The notes under the pieces were generated by a model that was not told the DNA's origin, searched no databases, and saw only the letters and a program-made list of their open reading frames with translations. Source: Tyto alba (lineage: Eukaryota; Chordata; Aves; Strigiformes; Tytonidae). From it: DNA of 64,000 bases. A program made the translations under genes and the position numbers. Below, piece by piece: positions 30,901 through 44,043 of the stretch (positions are counted from its first letter, which is position 1; each line of letters opens with the position of its first letter). The stretch covers positions 10,533,777 through 10,597,776 of the forward strand of contig NW_024881303.1 in the NCBI RefSeq assembly GCF_018691265.1, read 5' to 3'.

Positions 30901-33900
30901 TTTTTATGTTTTTCTCTAAGAAATAGCCAAATGGATATTATTGCCTTGTACCTCAAAGGGTGAAAACTTGACTAGACTCATCTTGAGGCTGGGGGAGAAC
31001 CCACGTTCTGTCAACGTTTGAGTTCAAGATACCTTCAAATTATTTTTCCTTCTGCTTTTTCTGTTGCCTTCCCTCCACTTTTTCCCAGCTGCCTTCTATA
31101 AAGAGGCCTGTGCTCATGGCATCCCAATACCGGGGTGGAGGGGCTCATCTGGGCTTGCTAATAACCAGCTGTCCCTTCAGCGCTGGAGTGAGAAGTTGGG
31201 TTTGGTTTAGTTCAGCTTGTTGCAGTTTTGCACACACACACGAGGTTTGAGGAATCACACAACAGGCCTAGCTTGATTTTTTTAAGGGATTAAGAGGTTA
31301 TATGGAAAATAGCACGTCAAGAATCCTCTGTGACCTGGGTTCCCTTCTCCCACATCCCACGCTACAAATGTTTCATGCTCTCAATTTGGTTTCTGGGTTG
31401 CTCCGGCAGTTCTCCCAGCCCCAGCCTCAGCAGTGGGGTACGTGGAGGAGCTCACCACGGGGACCAGACGCTGCTCTATCACCCCACCCTGCTCAGGTGT
31501 TCCCGACCCCACGCTGAGCCCGGTTTGGCCAAAACTCAGCTCGTGCAGAGAGCTCATCCACACTGTCTCCGCTTGCTCCGTTGCTGCTTTCTGTGCGAAG
31601 CGCTTCCCAGGCACCCAGGGCAACAACCCAGCCTACTGCTGGCAATAGCAGAGTTCTCCTTCATTTCACAGGACCCAAGATTTCACCCAAATATCTTTTG
31701 CTGTTTGTTGTTCTAGGGAGAAGGGGCTTTCTGTGGGAGATGACAGTATTGCAGAGGTGACTTCAGCATTATTGGCTCTACCACAGCCAAGAGACAAGCA
31801 TGTTCTGCTATTTACCCCTCAAACTCCGGTCAATATTTACTGTATTGCCCTCAATGCATTAGTGAAGACATTCACTCACATCTGCCGCTTGCCAAAAAGC
31901 AAGTTAATTTAACTCAGTGATACAATACAAAGCAGTTTGAGTCATCTATATCCCTGGCTATCAGTGTCCAGACAGACACCGCATCCATCCACACATGCAT
32001 TAATAAAGACTTAAAAATAGACCATTGATTCCTCTAGACCTGAAATAACACGTCTGATCCTAGGAAAACAAAAGACCCAACAGGCATGATCTCAGCCAAG
32101 GGGTGCAATGCAGGTGGTTTTCCTAATGTATCTTGCAGTGGTGGTGGCCAGGTCCTGCTGCTCTCCTGGAGCCCGTGGCTGGGGAGGGGGCACTGAAGAT
32201 GCTCCGGCAGTGCCAGCACTGCTGCCTCGGCTGGGCTTACATGCTAACAAACAGCAGATCAATTATTCATCAGCTAAAAGGCAGACTTCTATTACAACAG
32301 ATGTTTCTCCGAATGTTTGACACTGCCCATTAACTCACCCTTTAATTTTAATTGCTTAACTAATGGCTATGTTCAAGGTTAAATGAGTTTAAGTCTTCAT
32401 TCTTCTCTTGCACCACTTTATATAAAGATACCATCCGACCTAACGGGGAAAAGGGAAGGAGAAGGAACTGAACCAAGTATCATCTTTGACAGGATACAAG
32501 CAAGTGGCCAGTTAATTCTCCTTGCACCTGCCCAGGGATAGGCACAACACTCGGACCTGGTTTTCTCTAAAGCAGAGAAGCGATGGAAGGATCCCACAGG
32601 CTAAAGGTGGCCATGGGGTTGCAAAGCAAAGCAAAGCAAACCTGGGACTGCAGTTGGGAAGGAGGCGGCGTGGGGCGAGCATCCTTCCCAAAGCCAACAC
32701 AGGGAGGAAACGCCTGCTCAGGGAGGCAAGAAGCTGTTTAGGTAACCCTCCAGACTGAGAACTTATGTAAGAAACTTCAGTTTGTAAGTCACAGTGGTGT
32801 TGACCCAGTACAGTGTCCCTATGCTTCCTCCTATAAATATTTATAGCCCATCTGAAGAGCAGAGTTTTCTGACTAAGCGGAGAAGGAGCTCCTGAGGAAG
32901 AGGAAATCTTCACCTCCCTGCCTGGGGCAGCAGGGAGGGATTAGTTTCTTGGAGGATACAACCCCAAAGAAGTGCTGAGCTGCATGGCAGGGGACACAGT
33001 CCTTGCCTTGCTGCTGCCATTGCATCCTTCTGGCTGATTTCTCCATTTGTTTTGTATCAGGCAGGACTATGCAGCTGGTGCTTGACATCTTAGCAAGAAC
33101 ACAAACACAAAAATTTCTGCATTTCATGCATAGCTACAGTCTTGCTATCAGCCAAACCAGTAAATACCATGCATTTTAGCTCTATGACTTGGTACCCCTC
33201 AGGAACGAGCAACATAGGTGCTGGAAATGCCACAGAAAGAAGCATACCCCTGTCCCCTCACTACATGCCACTGCAGGCACTAGGATGTCCCCATAGCAGT
33301 AACCACCTTCACTGCCAGGATCAGTCCCCTCAAGTCACACTAGAAGAAAACATAAGGACACATCCTGGAGACACCACATCACCAGGCAGGAGGCTTTTCC
33401 TCAGCTCAGGCAGGCTCAAAGACACCCTTTGGCATTGTGTCTGTTGAGGTAACTCAAGAACACATTGCGCCATTTTTCTAGCAGGGATCATGGATTTAGT
33501 TTGGATAGTTCAGATCTGCCCTGAAAAAATAAATTACCAGTACCAGTGGGAATAATGGGAGAGGGAGGACCAGACCCAGCCCTCCCCCGTGCAGGGAGCA
33601 TCAGCACTACAGCACCCCCCATCCCAGGAGAGGGACTTGACACACATAGTCAAGGAAAACACTTTTTATTCTCTGTGTCTTACCTCACTGAGGACATGAG
33701 GGAAGGAAAGAGGCAGCAGGCAGAAGAATAAGCATTTTTTTTTTTCCAACATAGCAGAGAAAAGGAAGCATGTCTCCTTCTTTTCTGGCTCGCTTTCCTC
33801 CCTTTTTGTCTCTCCAGAAGTAAATCAGCAAAGATTAATGCACGCCATTCTTCAGGTTGTTCTTGCCCTTTAGGATATGTTGGCCCAGATACTTGTCTGT

Positions 33901-34104
33901 TTTGTGAACAATCTGGAGACCAAAAGGTGAGCAGACCCCATCCTAGGACTACAGGAGGCTAGGGCCTGATTTCTGCCTTGCTGGTGTAGATCTAGCTCAA
34001 TTCAGTCATTACAGCCAGACCAGGCGCTAACACTACATTCCTACCAGGATTTTGTAAAAACCCTTTGGTTACACCCCTCACTCAGATTCAGGAAACCTAG
34101 TCCC
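24916..34104. other. Intergenic, nothing coding recognised
   Basis: Nine kilobases of non-coding DNA. Visible structure is limited to a degenerate tandem repeat at 25970-26035, a G11 run near 27000 and a moderately GC-rich patch at 28.3-29.3 kb. In that patch many frames are open at once, which reflects composition. No tRNA, exon or named repeat is supported. Confidence 0.5.
25970..26035. repeat. Short degenerate tandem repeat
   Basis: The unit GTTTCAAGGCTCAGAAA occurs near 25970 and again near 26019, with two diverged copies (GTTTCAAGGCTTAGCC and AAGGCTTAGATG) between them. The whole array is about 66 bp. Confidence 0.75.
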
Positions 34105-34252
34105 CACTTTCAGTCCTGGAAGCATCCAAGGCCAGGTCAGACGGGGATCTGAGCAACCTGAACTATTTGAAGTTGTCCCTGATCCCTGCAGGAGCGTTGG
34201 ACTGGATCACCGTTAAAGATCCCTTCCAACCCAAACTATTCTGATTCTATGA
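34105..34252 (+). mobile_element. CR1 LINE 3' end, plus orientation, diverged
   Basis: It contains GGAAGCATCCAAGGCCAGGT, then GTTGGACTGGATCACC, AAGATCCCTTCCAACCC and a terminal TCTGATTCTATGATT. Both the order and the terminal repeats are those of CR1. It is more diverged than the copies at 16.4 and 24.0 kb. Confidence 0.88.
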
Positions 34253-37200
34253 TTTACCAATGAGGTTATAACCAGTGGCTTCGCTGCCATCATGCATCAG
34301 CCACTGCATGACCAGGCCTGGTTGTCCATGTGAGAAGAGGGAAAAATATTAAAGGATATCAGCCTGTTCCCTGTTGCCACAACCAGCGTTACACCACAGC
34401 TGTTAAGATCAGGGCTGGCCAAGGTTAAACATCCCTCTGGATCCCAGGGACACGTTAGCACAAGAAGAGATGCTCCCTCCTTCCTCACAGAGTCTCTTCC
34501 ACCCCAAAACTGTACCAAGGAGAGACAGCTGAAAACCTGTGACCTTCCCATTTTGCATGCAGCAAGGATATTTCCTGGCCTTTCTTCCCAGCTAAGCAAT
34601 TATAAAGTAGAACAAGCCCCTTTAGTTTAGCTTCTAAACTGAAAAGAAGTTCTCAGGTTTTTTAAGTTGTGGCTTTTTTTTTTTTTTTTTTTTTTCCCCA
34701 AGCAGGCTCACGAGGACATCCACTCATTTGATTTTGGCTCCAGCTCAGCAGCGTTCGGTAGTGACAACCATCAATCCTGCCAGACAGCCGATGGCACAGA
34801 CTGCTAGGAGTGGGCGATCTCAATTTTTTGCAGCTACACTGCAATTTGCGTGGCGGTTCAACGCTAGCTGGCAGACAGCCAGGCGTTCAACATCCTCCTC
34901 CCACCCAGAAAGGTGTCTCTGCAGAGCAAGGTGCCGGGGCTGCACGACGGCTGCCAAGACCACGGCGTGAACCGTGCCAGTCCTGCAAATAGACGCCGGA
35001 TCGCAGAGCTGTTAATCCCACACATTTCGGTGTCGCAAAGTTCACTGGTGAGATTTCTTTTTTTTTTTCTTCCCCCACCCACCAAGATCAGCCCGAGTGG
35101 TATGAAGTTTACTTTTATGGATGGTTCATTGCAGCCTGATTTTTGGCAGAAAAGGGGAAGGTTGCACCAAGCGCTGGCAATGTCAAGGTCCGGCTACCGG
35201 CTCGCCCCTACCCTTTGGCAAATATTGGATTTCTGAGTTCAGAAGTGAGGATTTCATTCTTTGTTCTTGAACTCATTCTTTCCATCCCAGGGGCCAGTGG
35301 AATGTAATCTCTCCAGATGCCAGCACCTCTTAAGAAATTGTAATATAGCTGCTACATACTGTAAGTGGCTTATTCATACACAGAGAAAAAATAGTAATAT
35401 CCTTGGGGGACAGTTTTGAAATGGTGCACAATGACACAGTCCCAGGGACAGACAGGATTTACTTCAGCTGAGGATCCCATCCCCAATACATGCTTATTTT
35501 CAAGAGGAGCAGCAGAGCTGGCATTTCATATTTTGTTCTCGGTTTGTTTAATGTCTTTTCTTGCTGTTTAAAACCACCAGTGCTTCCTTCCTGGGGAGGG
35601 AGGCAGTGCTTTTAGGGTTACTGTAAATAATGAGAGCCAGAACAATTGGCTGAGTAAATTATCCTGTCCGCTGACACTAACAGACTCCACTGAGCTACTA
35701 GGAACTTGATCAGCTTTTTTTCCCCTCTTGCTACTGTTATAATAAAATAAAGATTTGCTGGAAGTCCCTCTTCGGAGCAAAGGAAAAGAAATGCCTCATG
35801 GAGAGCAATTCCAAGGAGCATCCTCAAAGCTCTCATTGACCAACTCCGAATTAAGAGGTTTGTCAAGAAGAAAAAGCATGCAGGAGAACAAGGGAGCCCG
35901 AAGAGCCAACTGACAGATTACCACACGACAAAGCTAAAAGGGAACTCCAAACCCTGCCAGCACGGCTGCCCGCAGAGCCTGCCAAGAGCCAGATGCTGCC
36001 ACGGGGATAATATCCTTCAGGGCTGGGGAACCGGGTGCCTCTCAGCTTACTGAGTTGAGGACAAGGGGATGGAGGGGCAGCTGTGTACCCCAAGCCCATC
36101 ATGTCTATAAGAAAAAGCCTGGAGAGAGGCATAGGTCTCTTTGGAAAAAAAAAAAAAAAAAAAGAGAAAAAGAAAAAAGGAGGGAATTTGCTTCTTACCC
36201 AGAAACTCCTCTGGGGAAAAAAAACAAAAAAAACAAAAAAACAAAACCAAAAAAAAACCCAAAAAAAACAACAACAACAACAAAAATTTGGAGTTCTTCT
36301 GGGTAGTGTCTTTCATATTTATGCAAAGCAAACCGCCACTTGCAGCAGGGGGATAGCAAACAGGTCAGGGAAGAAACACATAACCGAGGAACAAAGCAGG
36401 GAGCTTTGCAGAATTAGGAACCAAACTGCACATACTCAGGAGCTCAGCGCTCTCCCCTTTCCAAGCAGACTTTCATTAGTAACCAGCTCCAATGGCTCTG
36501 CAGCAGGATTATGCTGTGGAAAGGGCAAGTTAACACAGACACATCAGTGTTAACGTTACCCTTGAATGGAAGTAGCATAAACACAAAATATTTGTTTCAC
36601 TGCTACTGTGCAACATCTGTTCCCGATGTCTTACTCATTCTCTGCTCTCCCTCCCTCGGGGTTTCAAAGTACACAAGGAAGAGGGAGAGGCTCCCAGGTA
36701 GCCAACACCGCTGCACCCGCTTGGAAGTCGGGCAACATCAGTGCCCCTTCAACAGCCTTTACATGGGCAAAAGTCTGCACCGCTGCACTGGAGTTTGCCC
36801 CACCTGGGCAGAGCTCTGCAGGGCAAACCAGACACTGTCTATAGAAAGTGCATTATATTTTCTGCAATTCGATACCTCCACACCTGAAAATCTATGGGGA
36901 TGGCAAACCTGAAGACTTTTATCTGAAAGGCTGCAAATCTAATGCTTTCTTTAGCAGATTAAAAAAAAAAAAAAAAAAAAAAAAATCTGAAAAAAAATCC
37001 TATTTTAAACTCATATTTTAAAACCCCCTGAATCAGCCAGCTTTGGCTGCAGTGCCAAAAACCAGCGATGCAGTAAGAGCTCTCACTACATCTATTTTTC
37101 TTCCACAGAACCCTTTAACACCATGCAGTTGTAAAAACTAAGGGAGTTTGTGCCAGGTCATGATGTGGAGATAGGCTCTCCCAGGGAAACTCCCTGCACT

Positions 37201-39261
37201 GACATTTTAGCAACAAGGCTTTTAGATATGTCAACTTGAGAGGAGAATTAAGAGATCCAGATATCATGACTGTGCATGAGATCATCCTGAGGGACAAATT
37301 CGGGTTTTGTAGTTACATTCCTGATACCTCCTCGCACTCCCCTGTGCTCCATCAGCTGCACACAGCCGCATCGCACACGCTGAAGACCCAGTAAACGGAG
37401 AAAAACACACACAAAAAGGCCTATTTTGGAAAATCGTTTTCCTTATTCTGAAAGCAGTTGACATTTTTTGCTGGGTTTGAAATAAATGAAACAAAATCCA
37501 GAGCTTCTGATTCGAAGGTGGATAATAAAGCATTGCAAGAACTGGCTAGTATACTACTGGAAGCATGGTGAAACACTGCAAGAAAGTCACTGTGCCCATA
37601 CATACTTCAGAGCAGTGTTCAGTAAGTTTAGGCATCTTTTGATGTTTGCAAATACTGTAGAACAAAGTGCTGCCTGATCTTTTAAATTCTAGTTTTACAA
37701 GCGGCAAGACTTAAAAAAAAGCGAGACCAATAAAACAGGTGGCTTTTGTTGTTGAAAGTCTCGGGTGACTTTTTAGCCTAATTTTAGAGGTAACAAGAGT
37801 TTCTGATTCTGCTCGTGCCGAGGAGTTAAACGCAGTGCTCAGAAAGTATTGCAGTTTCTCTGCCCCGCTGGAACTTGGTGCTCCCGGGAGCCAGAGCACC
37901 TCAGCCCTGTTAGCACCAGCAACAAGAAGCAGCAGCACTATCATTATTTTAGAGTGAGGCTGTGCCTGGAGCTCTGTACTTTGCTCCAAAAAACAGTCTT
38001 CCCTTTTGTGTTTAAGCCTGTAACCCCAGATTCCTCCCTCCCCGAAACTGTCCTCCTCTGCTGGGTGCAGAGCCTGGCTCTCATCTTCACTGTCTCTTCA
38101 GACGAGTCTTGCCCTTGCAGGAGGAGGTGGAGAACCACCTGCAGACACTGCTGGTTGTACCCTAGGCAATGAGGCACGAGTCAGGGTTGGGAACAGAAAG
38201 TTCAAGGTCCCAAAAGGCTGTGAAAGGCCTGAAGCCCTGCCTGCATACCTCCTGGGCAAGTGCTGCCACCCCTGTGTCACTGCACCGAACAGCATCACCG
38301 ACTCCAGCTCCTCTCCTTCCCCACCTTTGAGAAGGTCCTGATGAGACAACACTGAGACTGCACCACCTCTGGATACGTGGAGCTGAACAGCTTTCAGTGC
38401 TCCTGTTTCATGGCATTGAAACTAGGACTGGGAGGCAGCTCAGCAGAGGTCCTTGCCACCTTCACGACCTCATTTGCTTACCAACACCACTGCACTGTCC
38501 TACACTGGTCCAGCTCCAGTCTCATGGGTCACAACGAGCCCTGCTGTAGCCTGGTCCCTGGCTCCCTTTTCCTAGCAGGAGGTATCTGAACACCTGCCTT
38601 TCAATTTAATGCAAGAAAAAAATAGTTTCATTAGTAATAGGCTAATTGGGTGATTTCTGAAGTCAGAACTGGAGGTTCATTTTGAAGGCTACAAGAAAGG
38701 GAAGGGAACCACATTTGGGGTTTTTCTCCTAAAAATTTCAGCAACGTTCATTAAAAAGAGACCGAAATTCTACCTTAAGCAAAAGCCTAAGACAAGGCCC
38801 AGGAGAACACAGCCTACTTTTGGCCAAGAAGATGTAGGTCCCTAAAAGTTTCCTAAAGAACAAACATAACACTGAGATCTTAACCTTGCCCACTTTACAG
38901 AAGTCACTTTTGCCTGTGTTGACCCAATGGATCATTTCTCAGGCTACCCACCTACAGACAACAGCTTACACCCTGGGGCCTCCTGTATCTTTACAGGCCA
39001 TGAAATAAAACACCCAGGGGGCTTTAGAATAAGCTTGTTCTGCAGCTTGGCTGCTTTGTTCAAGACTCTGCATCCAGGTCTAGTTTGTAAGTTGGGTCAG
39101 TTCACCACATAAGCCCATTTTTACAGCTCAGCCATCACACAGCCAGTAGACCCTCCCTCCTAATCCACCTGGAAAGACAAAAGCATCAGAGCCTATGACC
39201 TGAGCTAGACATCAGGGGCAGAAAAAAGCTTTCCAGGCTAAGGGACAGGTGGGCACCCTGA
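34253..39261. other. Intergenic, rich in A/T homopolymers
   Basis: Contains T22 at 34674-34695, a compound A-rich tract at 36144-36285 ending in a short CAA array, and A25 at 36961-36985. No gene is supported. Long lysine- or phenylalanine-rich frames across these tracts are translation of homopolymers. Confidence 0.55.
36144..36285. repeat. Compound A-rich low-complexity tract
   Basis: An uninterrupted A-run is followed by AG- and AC-interrupted A-runs and then (CAA) repeats. It is simple-sequence DNA, possibly grown from one or more retroposon poly(A) tails, although no element body is recognisable to its left. Confidence 0.8.
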
Positions 39262-39420
39262 CAGATTGCCTGAGGAGGTTCCCACAAGCAGGTTAGACAT
39301 ATATTTGTCAGGTAAAACTGATGTTGAGTTCTCCCTGCTCAGGAGCAGGACAGACCAGATGTCCAAGCAAGGTCTCTTCCTGTCCTCTTTCAAGGATTTT
39401 GTGCCTGTTCTTTGACAGCA
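39262..39420 (+). mobile_element. Old CR1-like LINE 3' end
   Basis: Diverged sequence in CR1 order: GCAGGTTAGACATATATTTG, GTCAGGTAAAACTGATG, CCTGCTCAGGAGCAGGACAG, ACCAGATGTCC and AGGTCTCTTCCTGTCC. These parallel the CR1 stretch that runs from 'gacagattcttgtcagg' to 'ggtcccttccagccct'. No clear terminal repeat remains, so the copy is old and the edges are approximate. Confidence 0.5.
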
Positions 39421-41025
39421 GCAGGGTGAAAGGGTTTGCTTACATAACATTTTCAGAAACAAACCTGTTAGATGTGTGAAAGCATCTCTAAAGGAAATGA
39501 TTAAAAGGGAACCAGCTTCTGACAGCTGATTAGACATCAGAAGGGTTGAAATCCTAGTCACTGCAACTACTCCTGGCCAAAACCAAGATATTTTTATTTA
39601 ATTTGCAAAGTAAGGGAGATAGAAGCTTCTGCTTCTCCAAATGTCACTGGTCCTCTGTAAAATAAAGTAGCTTCTGGTACATGAGAAATGTCATGACCCA
39701 TTCTTGGTTCTTGTTCAGTGCTCATTGCCACAACCTGCCGCACAGATGTGATAGATTTTTGAACATGATTTATTATGTTTCCTGCCAGAGGCTCAAATGT
39801 GCACAGGCTTTCAAAACACTTTGCCAGGTAGTTACTTTTTATACGGACCCGCTATTTGCTGGCAATCACTGCCAGGCATTAGTTTGAGTCTTACCTATAG
39901 ATTGGGAAGTCAGCACTGTTAATGAAATTCTTCATATTATCTGAATGATCATCCTCCCCCCACCCCGAAGCAAAATTCAAGCGATCCTTACACTCAAGGA
40001 CCTACCCAAGGAACAGCAGTGGAATTTGTGATACCCAAGGCAGAATTGGCATCTTTTCTGCCTCCCTCTTGCACGCAGCCCCGCATCGCATTTGTTCAGC
40101 AAAATCCTGCTGGACTGGAGCTGCCTTATTTCCCCCACTTCGGAGACACTGTATTTTTACACTTGTGCTTTCAAGTCCAGGCTCTCTCAGTGTGACCTTG
40201 GGAACGAAGATGGCACTGTCTCGTTCCCATCTTGTGCCAGCCAGGAAGCCCAGCGCCTGCCAAGCGCCGGCCAGACACCACAAGACATCACAGAGCGCAA
40301 GGGAGGTTCTTCCGCAGCCGAAGCCAAAACAGCCATTTGATAATTAACCACCCGGATCAAGCCAGACAAGCCACGAGGCTGAAGGTGAGGATCGCTGCGC
40401 TCCCCCACGCTCTCCGCGCCCCGCGGGCTGGCCGGGAGGAGGGTAGGGGCTGACCCCAGGCCTCGCTCCCAGACACGGCGGCAGATGTGCCGGGCTTCCC
40501 CACGGTCTCTCCCTTGCCTGGCAGATGCTGGCCTCTCTGGGAAAGCGCTAAATGGATTCTGCTGAATCACTGCAGCAGATGGCTCGTAACACCACCTGGA
40601 TAGCACAGAAAAAAAAGAGAGATAAGGAAGGTTGGGGAACAGAGAGTACCTAGTGTGTGGGCTGAGTTATCCCCAGGGAGAAGTAACCTGTGGATAAGGT
40701 CGTCATCTGAACTTTTGTTTCCCCAAATTCCTATGTTATTAAGACTGATAACATCCCTTTCCTAGCAATTCTGTCCCGAAGTCTGCAATATATATTGCTT
40801 CAAAAGCCCTTGGGGAAAAGCCTTCAAAACCCCTTGGGATGACAGAGCTTACCCTCTGCTGATGGAAAACGCTGGCAGCGCTGCCCGGCACAGGCTGCTT
40901 TGGCTGGCAGCAGCATCAGCCTTCATCCCCGCCTCTGCCAAACTCCTCTTGCAGGGGTAGGGCACACACAAGGCCTAAGAATATTAACGGGCTTGGGGGG
41001 CTTTTGGGGGTTTGTTTTTGTTTAA

Positions 41026-41056
<31 letters not shown>

Positions 41057-44015
41057 CCAGGTTGGCAAGTACTGTACTTCTCTGCAACACATCATCATTT
41101 TGAAAGTGCAAAGGAGCCAGCTGTGTACAGAAGCGTGCAGCTGTGCAAGAGGGAACAACAAACAGGAAACAGGTAACAATAACCAACATGTTCGCTCGCT
41201 CTCCTCCCGCTAACCAGCATTAGCGATTGCCCCTCCCCCACCCACCCCCTTTTTATTTTTTTGTGTCTTTTTTTAAATTGGGATGAAAAGAGCTAGTCAG
41301 AAGAGAGCGGAGGGCTACGGCGCATACACAGACGGTGCACGCTTGGAGAGCCCTCGGCCTCTCTCTGCAGTAGCTCACCCCCAGACATGAAAAGTGAGAA
41401 ACCAGGATCCTTCAGTCCGGTTGTTACGAGAGACATCTCACTGCACAAAGTTGCCCAATCTGTGGCACTTCCAGCCAGGTCCTCCCCAGCACAAAACATC
41501 AAGTCATTTGAGACAAGAATATTCTCTAGACAGGTCGCTTACAGCCCCGCTCACGGCTTCTCCTCCTCCCAGGACAAGGCGTTTTCACATACCAACTGTA
41601 CCGTAGGCTTGACTCCATTTCACTTGAGCCTAGCTTTGTCCTACATCGGCTGTTTTTGCTGGGTCACACCTGCCATTGATTTCCTCAGATAACAGCTGCT
41701 GTTTCATGTTCTGCTGTGTGCCTTCCTCAGCAAAACGGCGCAGAAAGATACTCACGAGCAAGTGGAGCTCAGGGTGGCACGATCCGACCCTGAGCACCAG
41801 AAAAAGCTGGATGGTGACGGTACTACCAACAAGCTGGAAAATACAAAGAGCCCTCTACTTCTCCACCCCAACTACTTCTCATGGGGGATCTTCCTCATTA
41901 ACATGCTTGGAGGCTTATTTCACCTGCAATAAATATGGTTCATCCACACAGTGCTTCCCACAACATAGGATCCAAAAGCACCAGGGTCCTCGCCTGATGT
42001 CCCCCTCCATGGGTGAGCACGAACTCTCCTCAGCGGTTGGCAGGCACTCGGTCCAAACCCACACCCTACCACCCAAGCTAGGAAAAAAGCCATTCCTCCA
42101 TGGTCTCCAGCATTTGGTCACACATGGCCAGATGCACCTGGACATCCACAACCACCCCTGTGTGTACCAAAGCCAGACCACTTAGCACTTCAAAACGAAA
42201 GCTGAAAATAAATAAAAACATTTCACAGCCCTCACCCCAAGGAGAAGCGGGCTTTGCAAGGGCAGCAGGAACCCAAGCTGCTGGCATTGGTAGGACTGAC
42301 CCTTGCCAACCCAAGGAGCCCGTTACGTGCTGCAGCCCAGGGTTGGGACAGCAGATGTCCTTGGGGGTCACCCCCCTTTCCGTGGGGAAGAGCAGGATCA
42401 CTCCCAGCACACCCGCGAGCTGGCAGGAAGGGAACCCTGCCTAGAAGGATCCCATTCCTTATTCAGTAAGTACGCACCCCCCACCCCCCTTTCCAGTATC
42501 CGCTTAGTGGCCTGGTTTCTTCTCAAAGCTTTTTATATTTCACATTCCTAAGATTTAATTATGTTATCAGAACAACAGGCATCAGGATTTGGAGTGCCAG
42601 AATTCACATTAGCAATTGCTATCAACAAAGAAAATGGGCACAGCATGCCCATGCCAAAGTAGATGTGGGCTGCTCTCCTCAATCTACGCACAGTTATTTA
42701 TAGCCTGTTTGCAAGCCATCCACCTCCCAGGTTTAGCTTCAGGCTCGCTTCTTTCTGAGCACCCTTCTCCCCCAGAGAAAAGCCTTTTGCCTGCCCCTTC
42801 CACAGCACAGCATCCAGATTTGGGCACATTTAGCTATTTTTTTGGGGGTGGGGGGGATAAAACACTTTTAAATCTTTATCCATACATCCATGACAGCAGG
42901 TCGGAGTGAAAAAGAGTGTCGCAAATAAGCAGCTGCAGGGACGTCCACCCCCTGAAGGGTAGAAATTAAAAAAATAATTAAAAAAAAAAAAAAAAAAACA
43001 AACTATAGATTCTAACACTTCACCACGTCGGAGCCAGAGGACGCAGGACCGCTGCGCATCTCCAGCAGCTTTCCACCTTCCCCACAGATGGGGATGGTGG
43101 CATGAGCTCCACAAAGCAGGACGCATGCTTGAGCACAAGAAATACCTATTTTGAGATGATTGCAAAGAGGCAGCTACATGATAGCAGGAGGGGACATAGC
43201 TGTGCCTCCACACCAGCATTAACTGTAATTTGCCCATCCCTCAACCAGCACCATTTCAAGGCAGTCTGATTCTGCCAGGATCCTTTGCCTCCAAATGATT
43301 AAGAAACACAAGATGCAGCATGTGTAGTACAGGTGCAAACCTACCCACCAGCTCATTTCCCTCCCCTGAGCAGCAGCTGGCACCGACAGATCCCGTCTTC
43401 TGCCTTTAAGCCCAGCTCCAGCTAAAGCCAACCTGAGTTTTAAGGCAGATGTTAGTGGGAGTCGGGTCAGACCGCAGCTCCCCCAAACCCTGGAGACATT
43501 CAATGCTTAGGAGAACCCCTTCAGGCAAGTTCAGTGAGCCCAGTGGCACTGGGACACCAGTGGGCACCAGTGCTGGGACACCGGGCTGTCCGTGCCCGCT
43601 GCACCCCTCCTGCATCCATGGGCTCCTCACCCGGTCCCCGGCACCCACCAGCGGCTGTGAAACAACATTGCCCGGGGCCAGGCTGGTCCAAAGCCCGTTC
43701 AGCATCAGAGGGAGAGGTGAACCTCTTCACATCTCCCCGATGCTCTGGTTAAAATGCAGAAGTGGTGCTGGTTTTAGTTCTGACCAGCGGCTAAGGAAAT
43801 ACTCGGTCAGGCTCTGAGATACAGCAGCTCCTCAGATGCCTAAAATTCCACATGGCCCTGAAAAAGAAATAAATATTAGAGTACGTAATAATAGTTGTTA
43901 AAAGCACCACAACACCCTATAAAATATTAACAATAATAAAATAATTAACAATAATAAATAATAAACCCAAACACCACACGCCTTCCGCTAAAGGGGGGAG
44001 GAGGAGGAGGCAGCT
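39421..44015. other. Intergenic between old CR1 and the ZBTB42 3' end
   Basis: Contains T27 at 41026-41052 and a small CpG-enriched patch at about 40240-40500. No gene or RNA is recognised. It separates ZBTB42 from CEP170B, which are transcribed in the same direction. Confidence 0.5.
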
Positions 44016-44037
44016 CAAGCTTACAACTCTAGCACGT

Positions 44038-44043
44038 TTTATT
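44038..44043 (-). terminator. ZBTB42: Candidate ZBTB42 polyadenylation signal AATAAA
   Basis: TTTATT on the plus strand reads AATAAA on the minus strand. Cleavage would be expected 15-30 bases further on, around 44010-44025. It coincides with the end of the AT-rich 3' UTR block. Confidence 0.6.
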
